Shown in pieces: positions 1 through 7,317 of a stretch of DNA of 64,000 nt. Position numbers and translations under genes: made by a program. The notes beneath the pieces were generated by a model. It saw only the letters and a list, made by a program, of their open reading frames with translations. It did not search any database and was not told where the DNA came from. How positions within the stretch are numbered: the stretch's first letter is position 1; the number at the start of each line of letters is the position of its first letter. The stretch comes from Thermodesulfobacteriaceae bacterium UBA6232 (lineage in GTDB: Bacteria > Desulfobacterota > Thermodesulfobacteria > Thermodesulfobacteriales > Thermodesulfobacteriaceae), in contig DJWK01000026.1 in the NCBI GenBank assembly GCA_002441555.1, positions 66,322-130,321 of the forward strand, read 5' to 3'.

Positions 1-495
1 AGAACAAGATTTTGTGTGGTTAATGCTTTTAGAGAACCCTTTCTTTCTGGTGAAGCCACTATGGCTAAAGGGGTGGCATTAAGTTTATTCATTGCAACTT
101 TAGGAATATTATTTATAAAAATGGCTGGAATACAGGATCCCTATGTGTATGTAACACCCACTTTTATTTGGGGATCTTTAATTGGTGGAATTATCTTTGG
201 TGCTGCTATGGTGGTTGCAGGTGGTTGCGGTTCAGGCTCTCTCTGGAGAGTGGGAGAAGGACAAGTAAAATTGATGATTGTAGTTGTATTTTTTGCTCTT
301 ACCAATGCTATTTTAAGATACTACATGGATAATGTCTGGGAAGTATGGGATAAAGGCTGGTTAGGAAAGGAAGTTTATTTACCTGATATTTTTGGATATG
401 GTGGAGCCTTTATAATTCTTGCTGTAGTGATTTTCTTATGGTATCTTTTTGTTGATTGGAATGAAAAAACTGAAAAATTTGTAATTGGCTTGTAA
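1..495 (+). CDS. YeeE/YedE-family sulfur-compound permease, 5' end outside window
   Basis: This is the C-terminal part of an integral membrane permease of the YeeE/YedE family, which moves reduced sulfur species such as thiosulfate or sulfane sulfur. The reading frame is open from base 1, so the start lies upstream. Visible features are the family-like stretch RFCVVNAFREPFLSG at the start, a glycine- and cysteine-rich AGGCGSGSLWR motif followed by GEGQ, and about four hydrophobic segments. The tusA gene follows 25 bases later and dsrE-like genes after that, so the permease probably feeds a cytoplasmic sulfur relay. The specific substrate cannot be read from the sequence. Confidence 0.85.
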   Translation, partial: RTRFCVVNAFREPFLSGEATMAKGVALSLFIATLGILFIKMAGIQDPYVYVTPTFIWGSLIGGIIFGAAMVVAGGCGSGSLWRVGEGQVKLMIVVVFFALTNAILRYYMDNVWEVWDKGWLGKEVYLPDIFGYGGAFIILAVVIFLWYLFVDWNEKTEKFVIGL

Positions 496-520
496 TAAAA
501 TTCAAAAAGGAGGTAAGACT

Positions 521-766
521 ATGGTTGATCTTAGCAGTATTAAAGCAGATGAAGTTCTTGATTGTAAAGGTTTGTCTTGCCCAATGCCCATGCTTAAAAC
601 AAAAAAGGCCTTGCAAAAATTACAGTCTGGTCAGATTCTTGAAGTTTGGGGTACAGATCCTGGAAGTAAAAATGATATTCCAAAAATGTGCGAGAAGGAA
701 GGACATGAATTTTTAGGAATGATTGACGAAGCTGGTTATACCAGATTCTTCATTAAAAAGAAATAA
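521..766 (+). CDS. tusA: TusA-family sulfur carrier protein
   Basis: This 81-residue cytoplasmic protein belongs to the TusA/SirA family, which carries sulfur as a persulfide on a conserved cysteine. The signature CPMP motif is present (LDCKGLSCPMP, active Cys20), followed by a helix and the DPGSKNDIPKMCE segment typical of the family's second half. I chose ATG 521 because AGGAGG sits just upstream; a start at 485 in the same frame would overlap the permease stop and lacks such a site. It lies between a YedE-like permease and a DsrE-like protein, which suggests it accepts sulfur from the transported compound and passes it to the DsrE-like partner. Confidence 0.92.
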   Translation: MVDLSSIKADEVLDCKGLSCPMPMLKTKKALQKLQSGQILEVWGTDPGSKNDIPKMCEKEGHEFLGMIDEAGYTRFFIKKK

Positions 767-786
767 GTTTTTAAAGGAGGGAAAAA

Positions 787-1116
787 ATGTCTAAGGATCC
801 TGATAAACTTGGAATATTTGTTACTTCACCAGTGCATATGAAAGAACTGGTAAAAATCGTAGAAGCTGCGCATAGAAAAGGGAAAAAGGTAAAAATCTTT
901 TTTACTTACAAAGCGGTTCATTTAGTTTTACATCCAGATTTCCAAAAATTAAAGCAAGAGATACCAGAAGAAGATTTTGCTATTTGCGTAGCAGCCTTTG
1001 CATGCGAGGGATTTGAACCAGAATATCACAATATGGGACTTACTGAAAAACAAATGAGAACTCAGGCCTTTCACGGAGAACTTATTGAAGAGGTTGGCAA
1101 GTACTTTGTTTTATAA
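787..1116 (+). CDS. DsrE-family sulfur relay protein
   Basis: This 109-residue soluble protein has the DsrE/DsrF-like fold pattern: an N-terminal beta strand (KLGIFVTSPVH), a helix, the KKVKIFFTYKAV strand and a cysteine-containing strand (ICVAAFACEG, Cys67 and Cys73) where the family's sulfur-accepting cysteine is usually found. A strong AGGAGG precedes the start and the gene is 20 bases after tusA. DsrE proteins receive sulfur from TusA-type carriers, so this is probably the next step of the relay. It is not part of a canonical dsrEFH set, because its two followers do not clearly match DsrF or DsrH. Confidence 0.8.
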   Translation: MSKDPDKLGIFVTSPVHMKELVKIVEAAHRKGKKVKIFFTYKAVHLVLHPDFQKLKQEIPEEDFAICVAAFACEGFEPEYHNMGLTEKQMRTQAFHGELIEEVGKYFVL

Positions 1117-1138
1117 TTAACTCAGGAGGAGGTAAAAA

Positions 1139-1495
1139 ATGAGTTATAAAGTGTGTTTTTTAATAGCTAATAGAATTTATATTTCTGATGGAATAAGATC
1201 AGCTCTGGGCCTTGCTGTGGAGAATATGTATTCCTATACCTATATCTTTTATCAGAAAATGCCAGCTAAAACGGAATATCTTGATGAAAATCTTGCCTGG
1301 ATTAGGGATATGGAGGGTGAAGTTTATGCAGTAACTGAGACTATGGATGAAGAGGCCAAAAAATTTAATCTTGAGGAATGGGAACTTGTTGAAGCAAGCC
1401 TTGATGATGTAGTAGATAAAATTTTAGAATGTGATCTTGTGGTGGGATATGGTCTTCCTGCACAAAAAGTTCAGGCTCCACCTCAATGTGCTTAA
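1139..1495 (+). CDS. small DsrE-fold-like protein of the sulfur cluster
   Basis: This 118-residue soluble protein has a strong AGGAGG ribosome site. I do not recognise a precise family. The start (SYKVCFLIANRIYISDGIRSALG) resembles DsrE/DsrF-like proteins, with a cysteine near the N terminus, a later ILECDLVVGYG strand and a C-terminal PPQCA tail. It sits in the fourth position of the permease-tusA-dsrE run, where sulfur-disproportionator clusters carry a conserved hypothetical gene. A role in sulfur transfer is inferred from position and the DsrE-like start, not proven by motifs. Confidence 0.65.
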   Translation: MSYKVCFLIANRIYISDGIRSALGLAVENMYSYTYIFYQKMPAKTEYLDENLAWIRDMEGEVYAVTETMDEEAKKFNLEEWELVEASLDDVVDKILECDLVVGYGLPAQKVQAPPQCA

Positions 1496-1518
1496 TTTGA
1501 TTAAAAGGAGGGGTAAAT

Positions 1519-1710
1519 ATGAAAATTCTTTGTGTTTACAGATATAAGGTTAGTGCTGAAAATGAAGACATTAAAAAAATTGTAAATAAAATCAAGGAAA
1601 AGGGGCACGAAGTTATTGAGTTTAACCTTTTTGAAGCAAAAGATGATTCAGACTATGATAAACTTATAGATCTTATCTGGGAAGCTGATAAAACTATTTC
1701 TTGGTGGTAA
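1519..1710 (+). CDS. 63-residue conserved-looking protein ending the sulfur cluster
   Basis: This small soluble protein (MKILCVYRYKVS...) is preceded by AAAAGGAGG and followed directly by a terminator, so it is the last gene of the operon. It begins with a beta strand holding Cys5 and then a charged helix, which resembles one half of a DsrE-like alpha/beta unit, and it ends in ISWW. Its length is somewhat below that of TusB/DsrH proteins and I see no diagnostic residue, so a DsrH-like role is only a possibility. Position matches the second hypothetical gene of YTD-type clusters. Confidence 0.6.
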   Translation: MKILCVYRYKVSAENEDIKKIVNKIKEKGHEVIEFNLFEAKDDSDYDKLIDLIWEADKTISWW

Positions 1711-1721
1711 TTAAAATTTTA

Positions 1722-1755
1722 GAAAGGGAGGCATTTAAAGCCTCCCTTCTTTTAT
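1722..1755 (+). terminator. rho-independent terminator of the sulfur cluster
   Basis: AAGGGAGGC (1724-1732) pairs perfectly with GCCTCCCTT (1740-1748) across a 7-base loop and is followed by a T-rich run. It begins about a dozen bases after the last stop codon of the yedE-tusA-dsrE run. Confidence 0.85.
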
Positions 1756-1865
1756 TTAAGTCCTTAAAATTCTTATAATTCAGCCAATTCTTTTAGAATT
1801 TTTTTTATCTTAAACAAAAAATTCAATTGAAAATAATTCTTGACTTGACACTATGATCCACACCC

Positions 1866-1892
1866 TTGACAAAAATTTTTTTTAATTATAAT
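1866..1892 (+). promoter_or_regulatory. sigma-70-like promoter for the truncated cytochrome gene
   Basis: TTGACA (1866-1871) is followed by TATAAT (1887-1892) with a 15-base spacer; AATAAT at 1890-1895 gives an alternative 18-base spacing. An AAGGAGGTG ribosome site and ATG follow at 1936. Confidence 0.5.
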
Positions 1893-1935
1893 AATCTAAT
1901 TAAAAGAAAAAATAATCTAAAAGGAGGTGTGAGCG

Positions 1936-2073
1936 ATGCGTGGATGTATTAGTCTCCTTTATTTAATTTTGGGGGCCCTTTTGGGGCTGATTTTAATTCC
2001 CAATTATGTATATGCCATTACCGGTGTCTGCTCAAACTGTCACACTATGCACAATAGCTACCAAGGGGCATAG
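1936..2073 (+). pseudogene. truncated c-type cytochrome (N-terminal 45 residues only)
   Basis: A strong AAGGAGGTG site precedes ATG 1936. The frame encodes a hydrophobic membrane anchor (about residues 5-28) followed by VCSNCHTMHNS, a CxxCH heme-c attachment motif in the context seen in NapC/NirT-like and other multiheme cytochromes. It stops after YQGA at TAG 2071-2073. A working multiheme protein would be far longer, so this is the remnant of a quinol- or electron-shuttling cytochrome. The TAG is the first triplet of an inverted-repeat sequence that looks like an insertion-sequence end, which suggests the gene was cut by a transposition or deletion event. Confidence 0.65.
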
Positions 2074-2286
2074 TGTCAAGAAAATTGTGTATGGATTTTT
2101 TCTTCTTTTGTAATAATTCTAATTTTTTCTTCTCCATACCTTGCCCTCCCTTAGCTCCTCTATAACTCTCTCAAAGCTTTTAATTTTCTCTCGTTTTTTA
2201 CCCTCCTGGTTAATTTTTCCCTAAATTCAACCCTGTTTTTTAAACCCATCTTTCCCACCAATCCATACACAAAATTTATAATACTA
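2071..2286. mobile_element. possible remnant or MITE of an IS256-like element
   Basis: The outer 25 bases at 2071-2095 (TAGTGTCAAG, then AAAATTGTGTATGGA) and at 2262-2286 (TCCATACACAA..., ending ACTA) form an imperfect inverted repeat with 11 matched bases in a row and a matched outer TAGT/ACTA. TGTCAAG next to a TTGTGTA block resembles ends of IS256/Mutator-type elements as I remember them. No transposase-like frame is visible inside and no target duplication is seen. The family call is an inference. Confidence 0.35.
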
Positions 2287-2545
2287 CCAAATTTTGGTGG
2301 ATAGATAGAGAAAATATACAAATTAATAGAAGATAATTTTGGGCCCACTCCCTACTTTATTGAGATTAGAGAAAATATGGAATTTGTTGGGGAAATATTA
2401 TTATTATCTATTATTATCAGAGTTTAACTTCCAGAAAAATTTCCTGAAGTTGTTAATGCAAAATATTATATAAGTGTTGGAAGTATTATAAAATCTTTGG
2501 GTGATTTTAAGAACAAAAACTTAGTATTAACCAAAGGAAGACTTA
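2287..2545. other. intergenic stretch without a recognised gene
   Basis: AT-rich sequence between the IS-like remnant and the solitary CRISPR-like repeat. Short reading frames are present but none has a ribosome site or a recognisable product. The one local structure seen is AACTTC...GAAGTT near 2429-2455. Confidence 0.5.
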
Positions 2546-2574
2546 GTTTCAATTCCTTTAAGTAGGCTTGAAAC
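2546..2574. repeat. solitary CRISPR-like repeat unit
   Basis: This 29-base unit starts GTTTCAATTCC and ends GGCTTGAAAC, so its ends are GTTTCAA/TTGAAAC inverted repeats around a TTTAAGTAGG centre. That is the layout of the common 29-30-base thermophile CRISPR repeats. No second copy or spacer is visible beside it. It differs from the repeat of the array at 42954. It overlaps the end of the small NrdD-like gene on the minus strand and supplies its last codons. Confidence 0.45.
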
Positions 2575-2701
2575 CTGTTTTTTTCCTCTCCTCGAACTCA
2601 AGTCTCTTCCCCGGATGCCAGTTAAAAACCGGTCTGAAATAACCAACCACCCTGGAATAAACCTCACAGAACACAGCCTTAACCCTGACCTTTTTTGTCA
2701 T
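2558..2701 (-). CDS. small protein matching the C-terminal tail of anaerobic ribonucleotide reductase
   Basis: This 47-residue product contains CEVYSRVVGYFRPVFNW followed by a GKRLEFEER segment, closely matching the extreme C terminus of class III ribonucleotide reductase (NrdD), where this stretch follows the zinc site and carries the glycyl-radical loop region. Sulfate reducers can have such short stand-alone fragments. The start at 2701 is supported by GGGGGGTG upstream; the frame stays open upstream to 2836, where it overlaps the end of the P460 gene. The last residues (FKPT) are encoded by a CRISPR-like repeat, so the natural end may be lost. Whether it is functional is unclear. Confidence 0.55.
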   Translation of the reverse strand: MTKKVRVKAVFCEVYSRVVGYFRPVFNWHPGKRLEFEERKKTGFKPT

Positions 2702-2792
2702 TTGACACCCCCCTTGTTTCAAATTTTCCAGATATACCTCTCTTAAGTGTTCAGGTAAAAGCTCAGAGGGATAAGTTCCTTCTGCTATCATA

Positions 2793-3200
2793 TCAAGCCA
2801 CCACCAAGCTTGGATTTCCTTTAGAATCGTAAGCAAAGTATCCCCAACCGTCAGTGTCTTTATATTTTTTAGAATTTTTAACCATAAAGGCTTCTAATCT
2901 CTTTTCTCCCTCAACAAAAGCTCCTTGATCTTCTTTATGATTATAAAATTCAATGGCAATTTTTGTGCCCTCTGGGAAGATTCTCTTTCCCTGAATTTTA
3001 ATAGTATTAAGCCCCCTTTTATTGACATAGACATGGTGAATTCCAAAAAAGGGTTCATATAGTGGATGTTTCTTGTCAAAGATCAACATACTTTTAACAT
3101 GATACCAAAATCTGTAAAAATCTCTCTTTTTGGCAAAGGTATCCGAGAAAATAAAGACACTTAAAATTAAAAATGAAATACAAATGACCCGTCTTTTCAT
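2793..3200 (-). CDS. exported cytochrome P460-like protein, C-terminally truncated
   Basis: The 135-residue product starts with a signal peptide (MKRRVICISFLILSVFIFS) and continues with P460-family features: YRFWYHVKSM, then HPLYEPFFGIHHVYVN, FPEGTKIAIEF and KDTDGWGYFAYD. AAGGAGGTG upstream fixes the start at 3200. P460 proteins normally carry a CxxCH heme site near the C terminus; here the frame ends in NPSLVVA with no cysteine pair, so heme attachment is probably lost. The downstream sequence switches to the frame of the NrdD-tail gene, consistent with a deletion joining two genes. P460 family members handle small nitrogen species or act as periplasmic electron carriers. Confidence 0.65.
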   Translation of the reverse strand: MKRRVICISFLILSVFIFSDTFAKKRDFYRFWYHVKSMLIFDKKHPLYEPFFGIHHVYVNKRGLNTIKIQGKRIFPEGTKIAIEFYNHKEDQGAFVEGEKRLEAFMVKNSKKYKDTDGWGYFAYDSKGNPSLVVA

Positions 3201-3319
3201 AGCACACCTCCTTTTGTAATTTTTTATATCAAGTTTAAACATCAATATTTAAAAATCAATACTGATTTATATGTAATTGACTAACCTATATTTCAGTATT
3301 TTAAAAAATTATATTAAAT

Positions 3320-4171
3320 TTATTTGAAGATTTCTATTAATGATCTTACCTTTTGTGGATTATAAGGGAGTTCAAAAAGAGGACCTTTTTTGAGGATGGG
3401 GATCCTTTCTTCAAAGGTTGGTCTTTCTTTTTTATAAAGGACACCAAGAGGGATTTTTTCTCCCCATTCACTTCCTTTTTCAAAAGCGAGAACTTTGTTG
3501 GTTGGATTATATGAAGAATCGAGGAAATATATCCTTTCATTATACCACTCAAAGGTATTGATTTTATTAAAAGTCACACATGGTTGAAGAATATCAAGTA
3601 AAGCAAAACCCTTATGTAGAAGGGCCTCTTTCATGAGATTTTTCAAATGTTCTACTTTCCCTGCATAGCCTCTTGCTACAAAGGAGCAATCAAGTGCAAT
3701 GGCCAAAAGCAAAGGATTTAAAGGTTCTGATACTACGCCAAAAGGTTGAGTTTTAGTTTTTACCCCCTTCATAGTAGTAGGCGAGGCTTGACCCTTTGTT
3801 AAGCCATATATTTGATTATTATGTACAAATAATTTAATATCTATGTTTCTTCTTATGGCATGGATTAGGTGATTACCTCCTTCGCCATAACAATCACCAT
3901 CTCCAGCAACTGCAATAACCTTCAAATTTGGATTTACAAGCTTTATACCCGTTGCTACTGGCAAGGTTCTTCCGTGAAGGCCATTAAAGGTATTGCATCT
4001 TGTATAATGAGGGAATTTACCAGCTTGCCCAATGCCAGAAACTATAACTATCTCATGAGGAGCTATATTTAATTCTACTAAAGCCTCATTAAAAGCTTTA
4101 AGAATGGCGAAATTTCCACACCCGGGGCACCAGGCTGGAGTGAGGCCTTTATAATCCTTTAAGGATACCAT
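3320..4171 (-). CDS. korB: 2-oxoacid:ferredoxin oxidoreductase beta subunit
   Basis: The 283-residue protein binds thiamine diphosphate and, with the alpha subunit, converts a 2-oxoacid plus CoA to acyl-CoA, CO2 and reduced ferredoxin, or runs in reverse for CO2 fixation. Visible motifs are the N-terminal WCPGCGNFAIL iron-sulfur/TPP segment, GDGDCYGEGGNH (TPP/Mg site, about residues 91-102) and NNQIYGLTKGQASPTT. Its start overlaps the end of the alpha-subunit gene by 23 bases, indicating coupled translation. The beta plus fused gamma-alpha layout fits 2-oxoglutarate or broad 2-oxoacid enzymes; the substrate is not certain. Confidence 0.85.
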   Translation of the reverse strand: MVSLKDYKGLTPAWCPGCGNFAILKAFNEALVELNIAPHEIVIVSGIGQAGKFPHYTRCNTFNGLHGRTLPVATGIKLVNPNLKVIAVAGDGDCYGEGGNHLIHAIRRNIDIKLFVHNNQIYGLTKGQASPTTMKGVKTKTQPFGVVSEPLNPLLLAIALDCSFVARGYAGKVEHLKNLMKEALLHKGFALLDILQPCVTFNKINTFEWYNERIYFLDSSYNPTNKVLAFEKGSEWGEKIPLGVLYKKERPTFEERIPILKKGPLFELPYNPQKVRSLIEIFK

Positions 4172-5867
4172 GGATACTTTCCTCCAGTTCTTCTACCAAA
4201 AAGGGTCTTCCATCATATTTATTAATGTGATGTTCAATCGTAAGGCCGGTTTCCATTCTTAAAAGCTTATAAAATTGACTTGTGGCATTCTGTTCAATAT
4301 TTATTATTACTCGGGCTTTTTTAAGAAGATTTAGCCAGGCTTTGTCTTCTGAGAAGGGATAAATCTCACTAAAATGAATCATAGAAATGGAGTAATCTCT
4401 TTTCAGATTATCAACCACCTCTTTTACTATTCCGTAAAGGGACCCCCAGCAAAGAAGAATTATTTCTGGTTCTTTCACCCCGTAAATGAGTGGAGGTGAA
4501 ATTTCGTTTTTTATTAAAGGTAATTTTTTAAAAAGTCTTTTTTCAACCATTTTTTTCCTTGTTTCCGCATCCTCAATAAGATGACCCTCTTCGTCATGTT
4601 CGTCACTGTCAGTAATTATTAAATGAGTGGAAATTCCAGGTATTCCAAGAGGTGATATACCTGTTTCTGTCAAAAGATGCCTTTTATAAACTTCAAATTT
4701 TTGTAATTCTTCTCCTTTTAAACGGTAATTTTTGTAATCCAATTTAGAGGTATCAAGGCTTGAATAGCTCCATTGAGAATCGGCAAGATATTGATCAAGC
4801 ATGATAATGGAAATTACTTGATATTTTTCGGCAAGATCAAAGGCTTTGTTAGTGAGGTATAAAGCCTGTTCAGGAGATCCTGGAGCAAAAATAATTTTTG
4901 GGAATTCCCCATGCCCTGCAAAAGTGGCAAAGAGGAGATCTCCCTGCTCAGTTCGAGTGGGAAGGCCTGTTGCAGGCCCAGGTCTTTGAGCAAGGGCAAT
5001 AACAATGGGTGTTTCTGTCATTCCAGCAAGGGATAAGCCTTCAACCATTAAGGCGAATCCTCCCCCTGAGGTTCCAGTCATAGCTCTAACACCTGCATAA
5101 GAGGCACCAATAATCATATTGATGGCAGCTATTTCATCTTCAGCCTGCTCAACCACAATGTCAAAATCTTTAGCATGTTCTGCAATAAAGTTGAAAATTC
5201 CAGTAGAGGGAGTCATAGGGTAGGCAGCATAAAATCTTAAATTCGCTGAAATAGCTCCAATCCCCACTGCTTCAGTTCCAGAAATCAAATATTTACTTTC
5301 TTCAAAGGGAGAAAGGCTAAAATTACAAGTGAGACACCTTTCTTTTGCGAATTTATAGCCCCCTTCAGCTGCCTTGATGTTGGCTTCAACTATTTCCTTA
5401 CCCTTTTTTGAAAAAGTCCTTTTTAAAAGTTCATACATAATCTCTGGAGGCATACCTAACATTCCTATTACCGCACCAATGGCAACAGCATTTGCTGTAA
5501 GAAGAGCACCTCCTCTTTCTTTGGCAATTTCAAAAAGAGGAACATCCAAAAAACTCGGATCTTCATACTTCTTTTTCAAATAGTTTGAGTCATAAAGAAC
5601 TTGTCCATAAGAAGATAATTCTTTTAGATGTAGGGGGATGCTTTCTTTATCAAGGGCAACAAGAAGATGGATCTCTCTTTTTGAAGCAGTAACAGGTCTA
5701 TCAGAAAATCTAATTTGATAAAAATTATGTCCACCTCTTATGCGGGATTCATAATCCTGATGTGTGAAAACATAATATCCTGCCTTAGCAAAGATATGGG
5801 CTAAAATATCTCCAATTGTTTGGATTCCCTGACCAGCTTCTCCACCAATTTTGATAGAATAATCCAT
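4149..5867 (-). CDS. korA: 2-oxoacid:ferredoxin oxidoreductase, fused gamma-alpha subunit
   Basis: The 572-residue protein has the gamma domain first (about 1-180; GGEAGQGIQTIGDIL at the start) and the alpha/pyrimidine-binding domain after it (from about 195). The YPMTPSTGIF motif, TGTSGGGFALM and the GLPTRTEQGDL segment are hallmarks of KorA-type subunits. The gene precedes and overlaps the beta gene on the minus strand, giving a two-gene operon. In sulfate-reducing or autotrophic anaerobes this enzyme links the TCA cycle to ferredoxin. Substrate choice between 2-oxoglutarate and other 2-oxoacids cannot be settled here. Confidence 0.87.
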   Translation of the reverse strand: MDYSIKIGGEAGQGIQTIGDILAHIFAKAGYYVFTHQDYESRIRGGHNFYQIRFSDRPVTASKREIHLLVALDKESIPLHLKELSSYGQVLYDSNYLKKKYEDPSFLDVPLFEIAKERGGALLTANAVAIGAVIGMLGMPPEIMYELLKRTFSKKGKEIVEANIKAAEGGYKFAKERCLTCNFSLSPFEESKYLISGTEAVGIGAISANLRFYAAYPMTPSTGIFNFIAEHAKDFDIVVEQAEDEIAAINMIIGASYAGVRAMTGTSGGGFALMVEGLSLAGMTETPIVIALAQRPGPATGLPTRTEQGDLLFATFAGHGEFPKIIFAPGSPEQALYLTNKAFDLAEKYQVISIIMLDQYLADSQWSYSSLDTSKLDYKNYRLKGEELQKFEVYKRHLLTETGISPLGIPGISTHLIITDSDEHDEEGHLIEDAETRKKMVEKRLFKKLPLIKNEISPPLIYGVKEPEIILLCWGSLYGIVKEVVDNLKRDYSISMIHFSEIYPFSEDKAWLNLLKKARVIINIEQNATSQFYKLLRMETGLTIEHHINKYDGRPFLVEELEESIHGILKGL

Positions 5868-6092
5868 AATTATTTTTATTTTGCAAATATTTTATATAAA
5901 GTCAAGGGTAAAAAGATGTGACCATGCCTTTAGGAATAATAGTGTCTGTATGAGTCCTTAGAATTTTAATCTTGTCTTCTTTGAGCTTTGGGATCTGCTT
6001 GTTTTCAAAAAAAAGAGTGAGTAATTAAAAAATAAGTACTATATTAAAAAGTTGCAGAAGAATTTGATAATAAAAACTGATAATGAAATAGC

Positions 6093-6719
6093 ATGTGGGA
6101 TGAATTAAAAGAATTGCAAATTGAAATGGCAAAAAGGGTAAAAATTGTGCCCCTTGAAGGAAATCCTCAATTTATTGCGGGATGTGATGTGGGATATTTA
6201 GAAGATAAATTTTCCATAGGAGTTTTTGTGATAATGAAATATCCCGAATTTGAAGTGATAGAGGTGGCAAAGAGCATAGAAAAAGTAGAAATTCCCTATA
6301 TTTCTGGATATTTAGCCTTCAGAGAAGCTCCCATTCTTCTTAAGGCCTTTCAAAAACTTAAAAGAAAGCCTGATTTAATTCTTGTTGACGGACAGGGAAT
6401 TGCACATCCCAGAAAAGCTGGGCTTGCCGTTCATTTAGGAGTTGCCCTTAAAATTCCCACCATTGGTTGTGCTAAAAAACCTTTATTAAGATATGAAGGA
6501 AACCTTTCTTCTAAAAGAGGGGCAAGTTTTCCAATAATTTATCAGGGAGAACTTGTAGGATATGTAGTTCGAACAAAATCATGGGTAAAACCGGTTTTTG
6601 TTTCTCCTGGTAATTTAATTACTCCAGATGAGGCTAAAACCTGGGTTTTGAAAACAGCCATAGAAAGCCGCATCCCCGAACCATTAAGATTGGCACATAA
6701 GCTTTCCAAGGAAAGATAG
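6093..6719 (+). CDS. nfi: endonuclease V (deaminated-base repair)
   Basis: The 208-residue protein is a near standard-length endonuclease V, which nicks DNA one base 3' of deoxyinosine and related deaminated bases. The metal-binding acidic triad is visible: Asp32 in GCDVGY, Glu78 in PYISGYLAFRE and Asp99 in LVDGQGIAHPR, and the aromatic wedge context PYISGY is intact. Heat-driven deamination makes this repair useful in thermophiles. The ribosome site upstream of ATG 6093 is weak. The gene converges on the phosphatase gene with a 9-base gap. Confidence 0.93.
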   Translation: MWDELKELQIEMAKRVKIVPLEGNPQFIAGCDVGYLEDKFSIGVFVIMKYPEFEVIEVAKSIEKVEIPYISGYLAFREAPILLKAFQKLKRKPDLILVDGQGIAHPRKAGLAVHLGVALKIPTIGCAKKPLLRYEGNLSSKRGASFPIIYQGELVGYVVRTKSWVKPVFVSPGNLITPDEAKTWVLKTAIESRIPEPLRLAHKLSKER

Positions 6720-6728
6720 AGATAGCTT

Positions 6729-7193
6729 TTATATCACAAAATCAGGATAAAGGGTCCAAATAATTATCCATTGCCACTTTTCCTCTCTTTCAAGGGCCAC
6801 CACTCCACCTTGGCGAAACTTAAGAATTGGCTTTTCAGAATCTCCTATCACAAGTTTTGAGCAAAGTTTCTGTAAATGGGGAAGATGCCCAACCAGCATG
6901 ATATCTTCCTCAAAATCCTTTAATTTTTCCTCCCAAATCTCTGGGGAATCAAGAGGATTAAGACCTTCAGCTTGAGAAAGACCTTTTTCTGGAGAAAGAT
7001 AATCTGCTAAAATTTCAGCCGTTTCACGGGCACGAAGCTTTCCTGAATGAAAGATCCGGCTTACTTTTATGCCCTTTTCTTTGAGAATTTTTGCCACAGC
7101 CTCAACTTCCTTTTTTCCTTGCTCAGAAAGAGGCTTTTGAGGATCTTCGGATTCAGGCTTGGGAACACCGTGCTGAACAAGGTAAACTTTCAT
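6729..7193 (-). CDS. SixA-type histidine phosphatase
   Basis: The 154-residue protein is a small histidine phosphatase of the SixA branch, which removes phosphate from phosphohistidine domains. The N-terminal motif is VQHGVP, with Gln in place of the Arg of the usual RHG; this variant occurs in SixA-like proteins. Other family features are KPLSEQGKKEV, the SGKLRARETAE segment and the second histidine in LVGHLPHL. It stands alone, so the protein substrate is unknown. It diverges from the alcohol dehydrogenase gene. Confidence 0.82.
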   Translation of the reverse strand: MKVYLVQHGVPKPESEDPQKPLSEQGKKEVEAVAKILKEKGIKVSRIFHSGKLRARETAEILADYLSPEKGLSQAEGLNPLDSPEIWEEKLKDFEEDIMLVGHLPHLQKLCSKLVIGDSEKPILKFRQGGVVALEREEKWQWIIIWTLYPDFVI

Positions 7194-7301
7194 TTATATC
7201 ACCCCCTTTGGAGTGATGTATTGGCTTTTATTATAAAAATTTTATCCAATTTTAAACAACTGAAAAGGCTTAAGTTCTCTTCAGTTTGAAAAATTTTGGA
7301 C

Positions 7302-7307
7302 TATAAT
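7302..7307 (+). promoter_or_regulatory. -10 box upstream of the alcohol dehydrogenase operon
   Basis: TATAAT lies 10 bases before ATG 7318, implying a very short leader. No good -35 box is visible; the best is TTCAGT at 7280 with a 16-base spacer. Confidence 0.35.
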
Positions 7308-7317
7308 AAACTTTGTT

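Larger units (their letters stand above)
1844..2080. repeat. perfect 12-bp inverted repeat bracketing the cytochrome remnant
   Basis: CTTGACACTATG at 1844-1855 and its exact complement CATAGTGTCAAG at 2069-2080 flank the promoter and truncated cytochrome frame. The right arm is also part of the IS-like end at 2071-2095. Confidence 0.7.

Noticed and set aside
485..520. Upstream start for tusA at 485
   Set aside because: It overlaps the permease end and lacks a ribosome site, while ATG 521 has AGGAGG at the right distance.
1139..1710. Naming the two small sulfur genes dsrF and dsrH
   Set aside because: Key residues of DsrF/DsrH are not visible and sizes differ; only a DsrE-like resemblance can be supported.
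2160..2348. 62-codon minus-strand frame in the decayed zone
   Set aside because: No ribosome site and no recognisable product; it mostly overlaps the IS-like inverted repeat.
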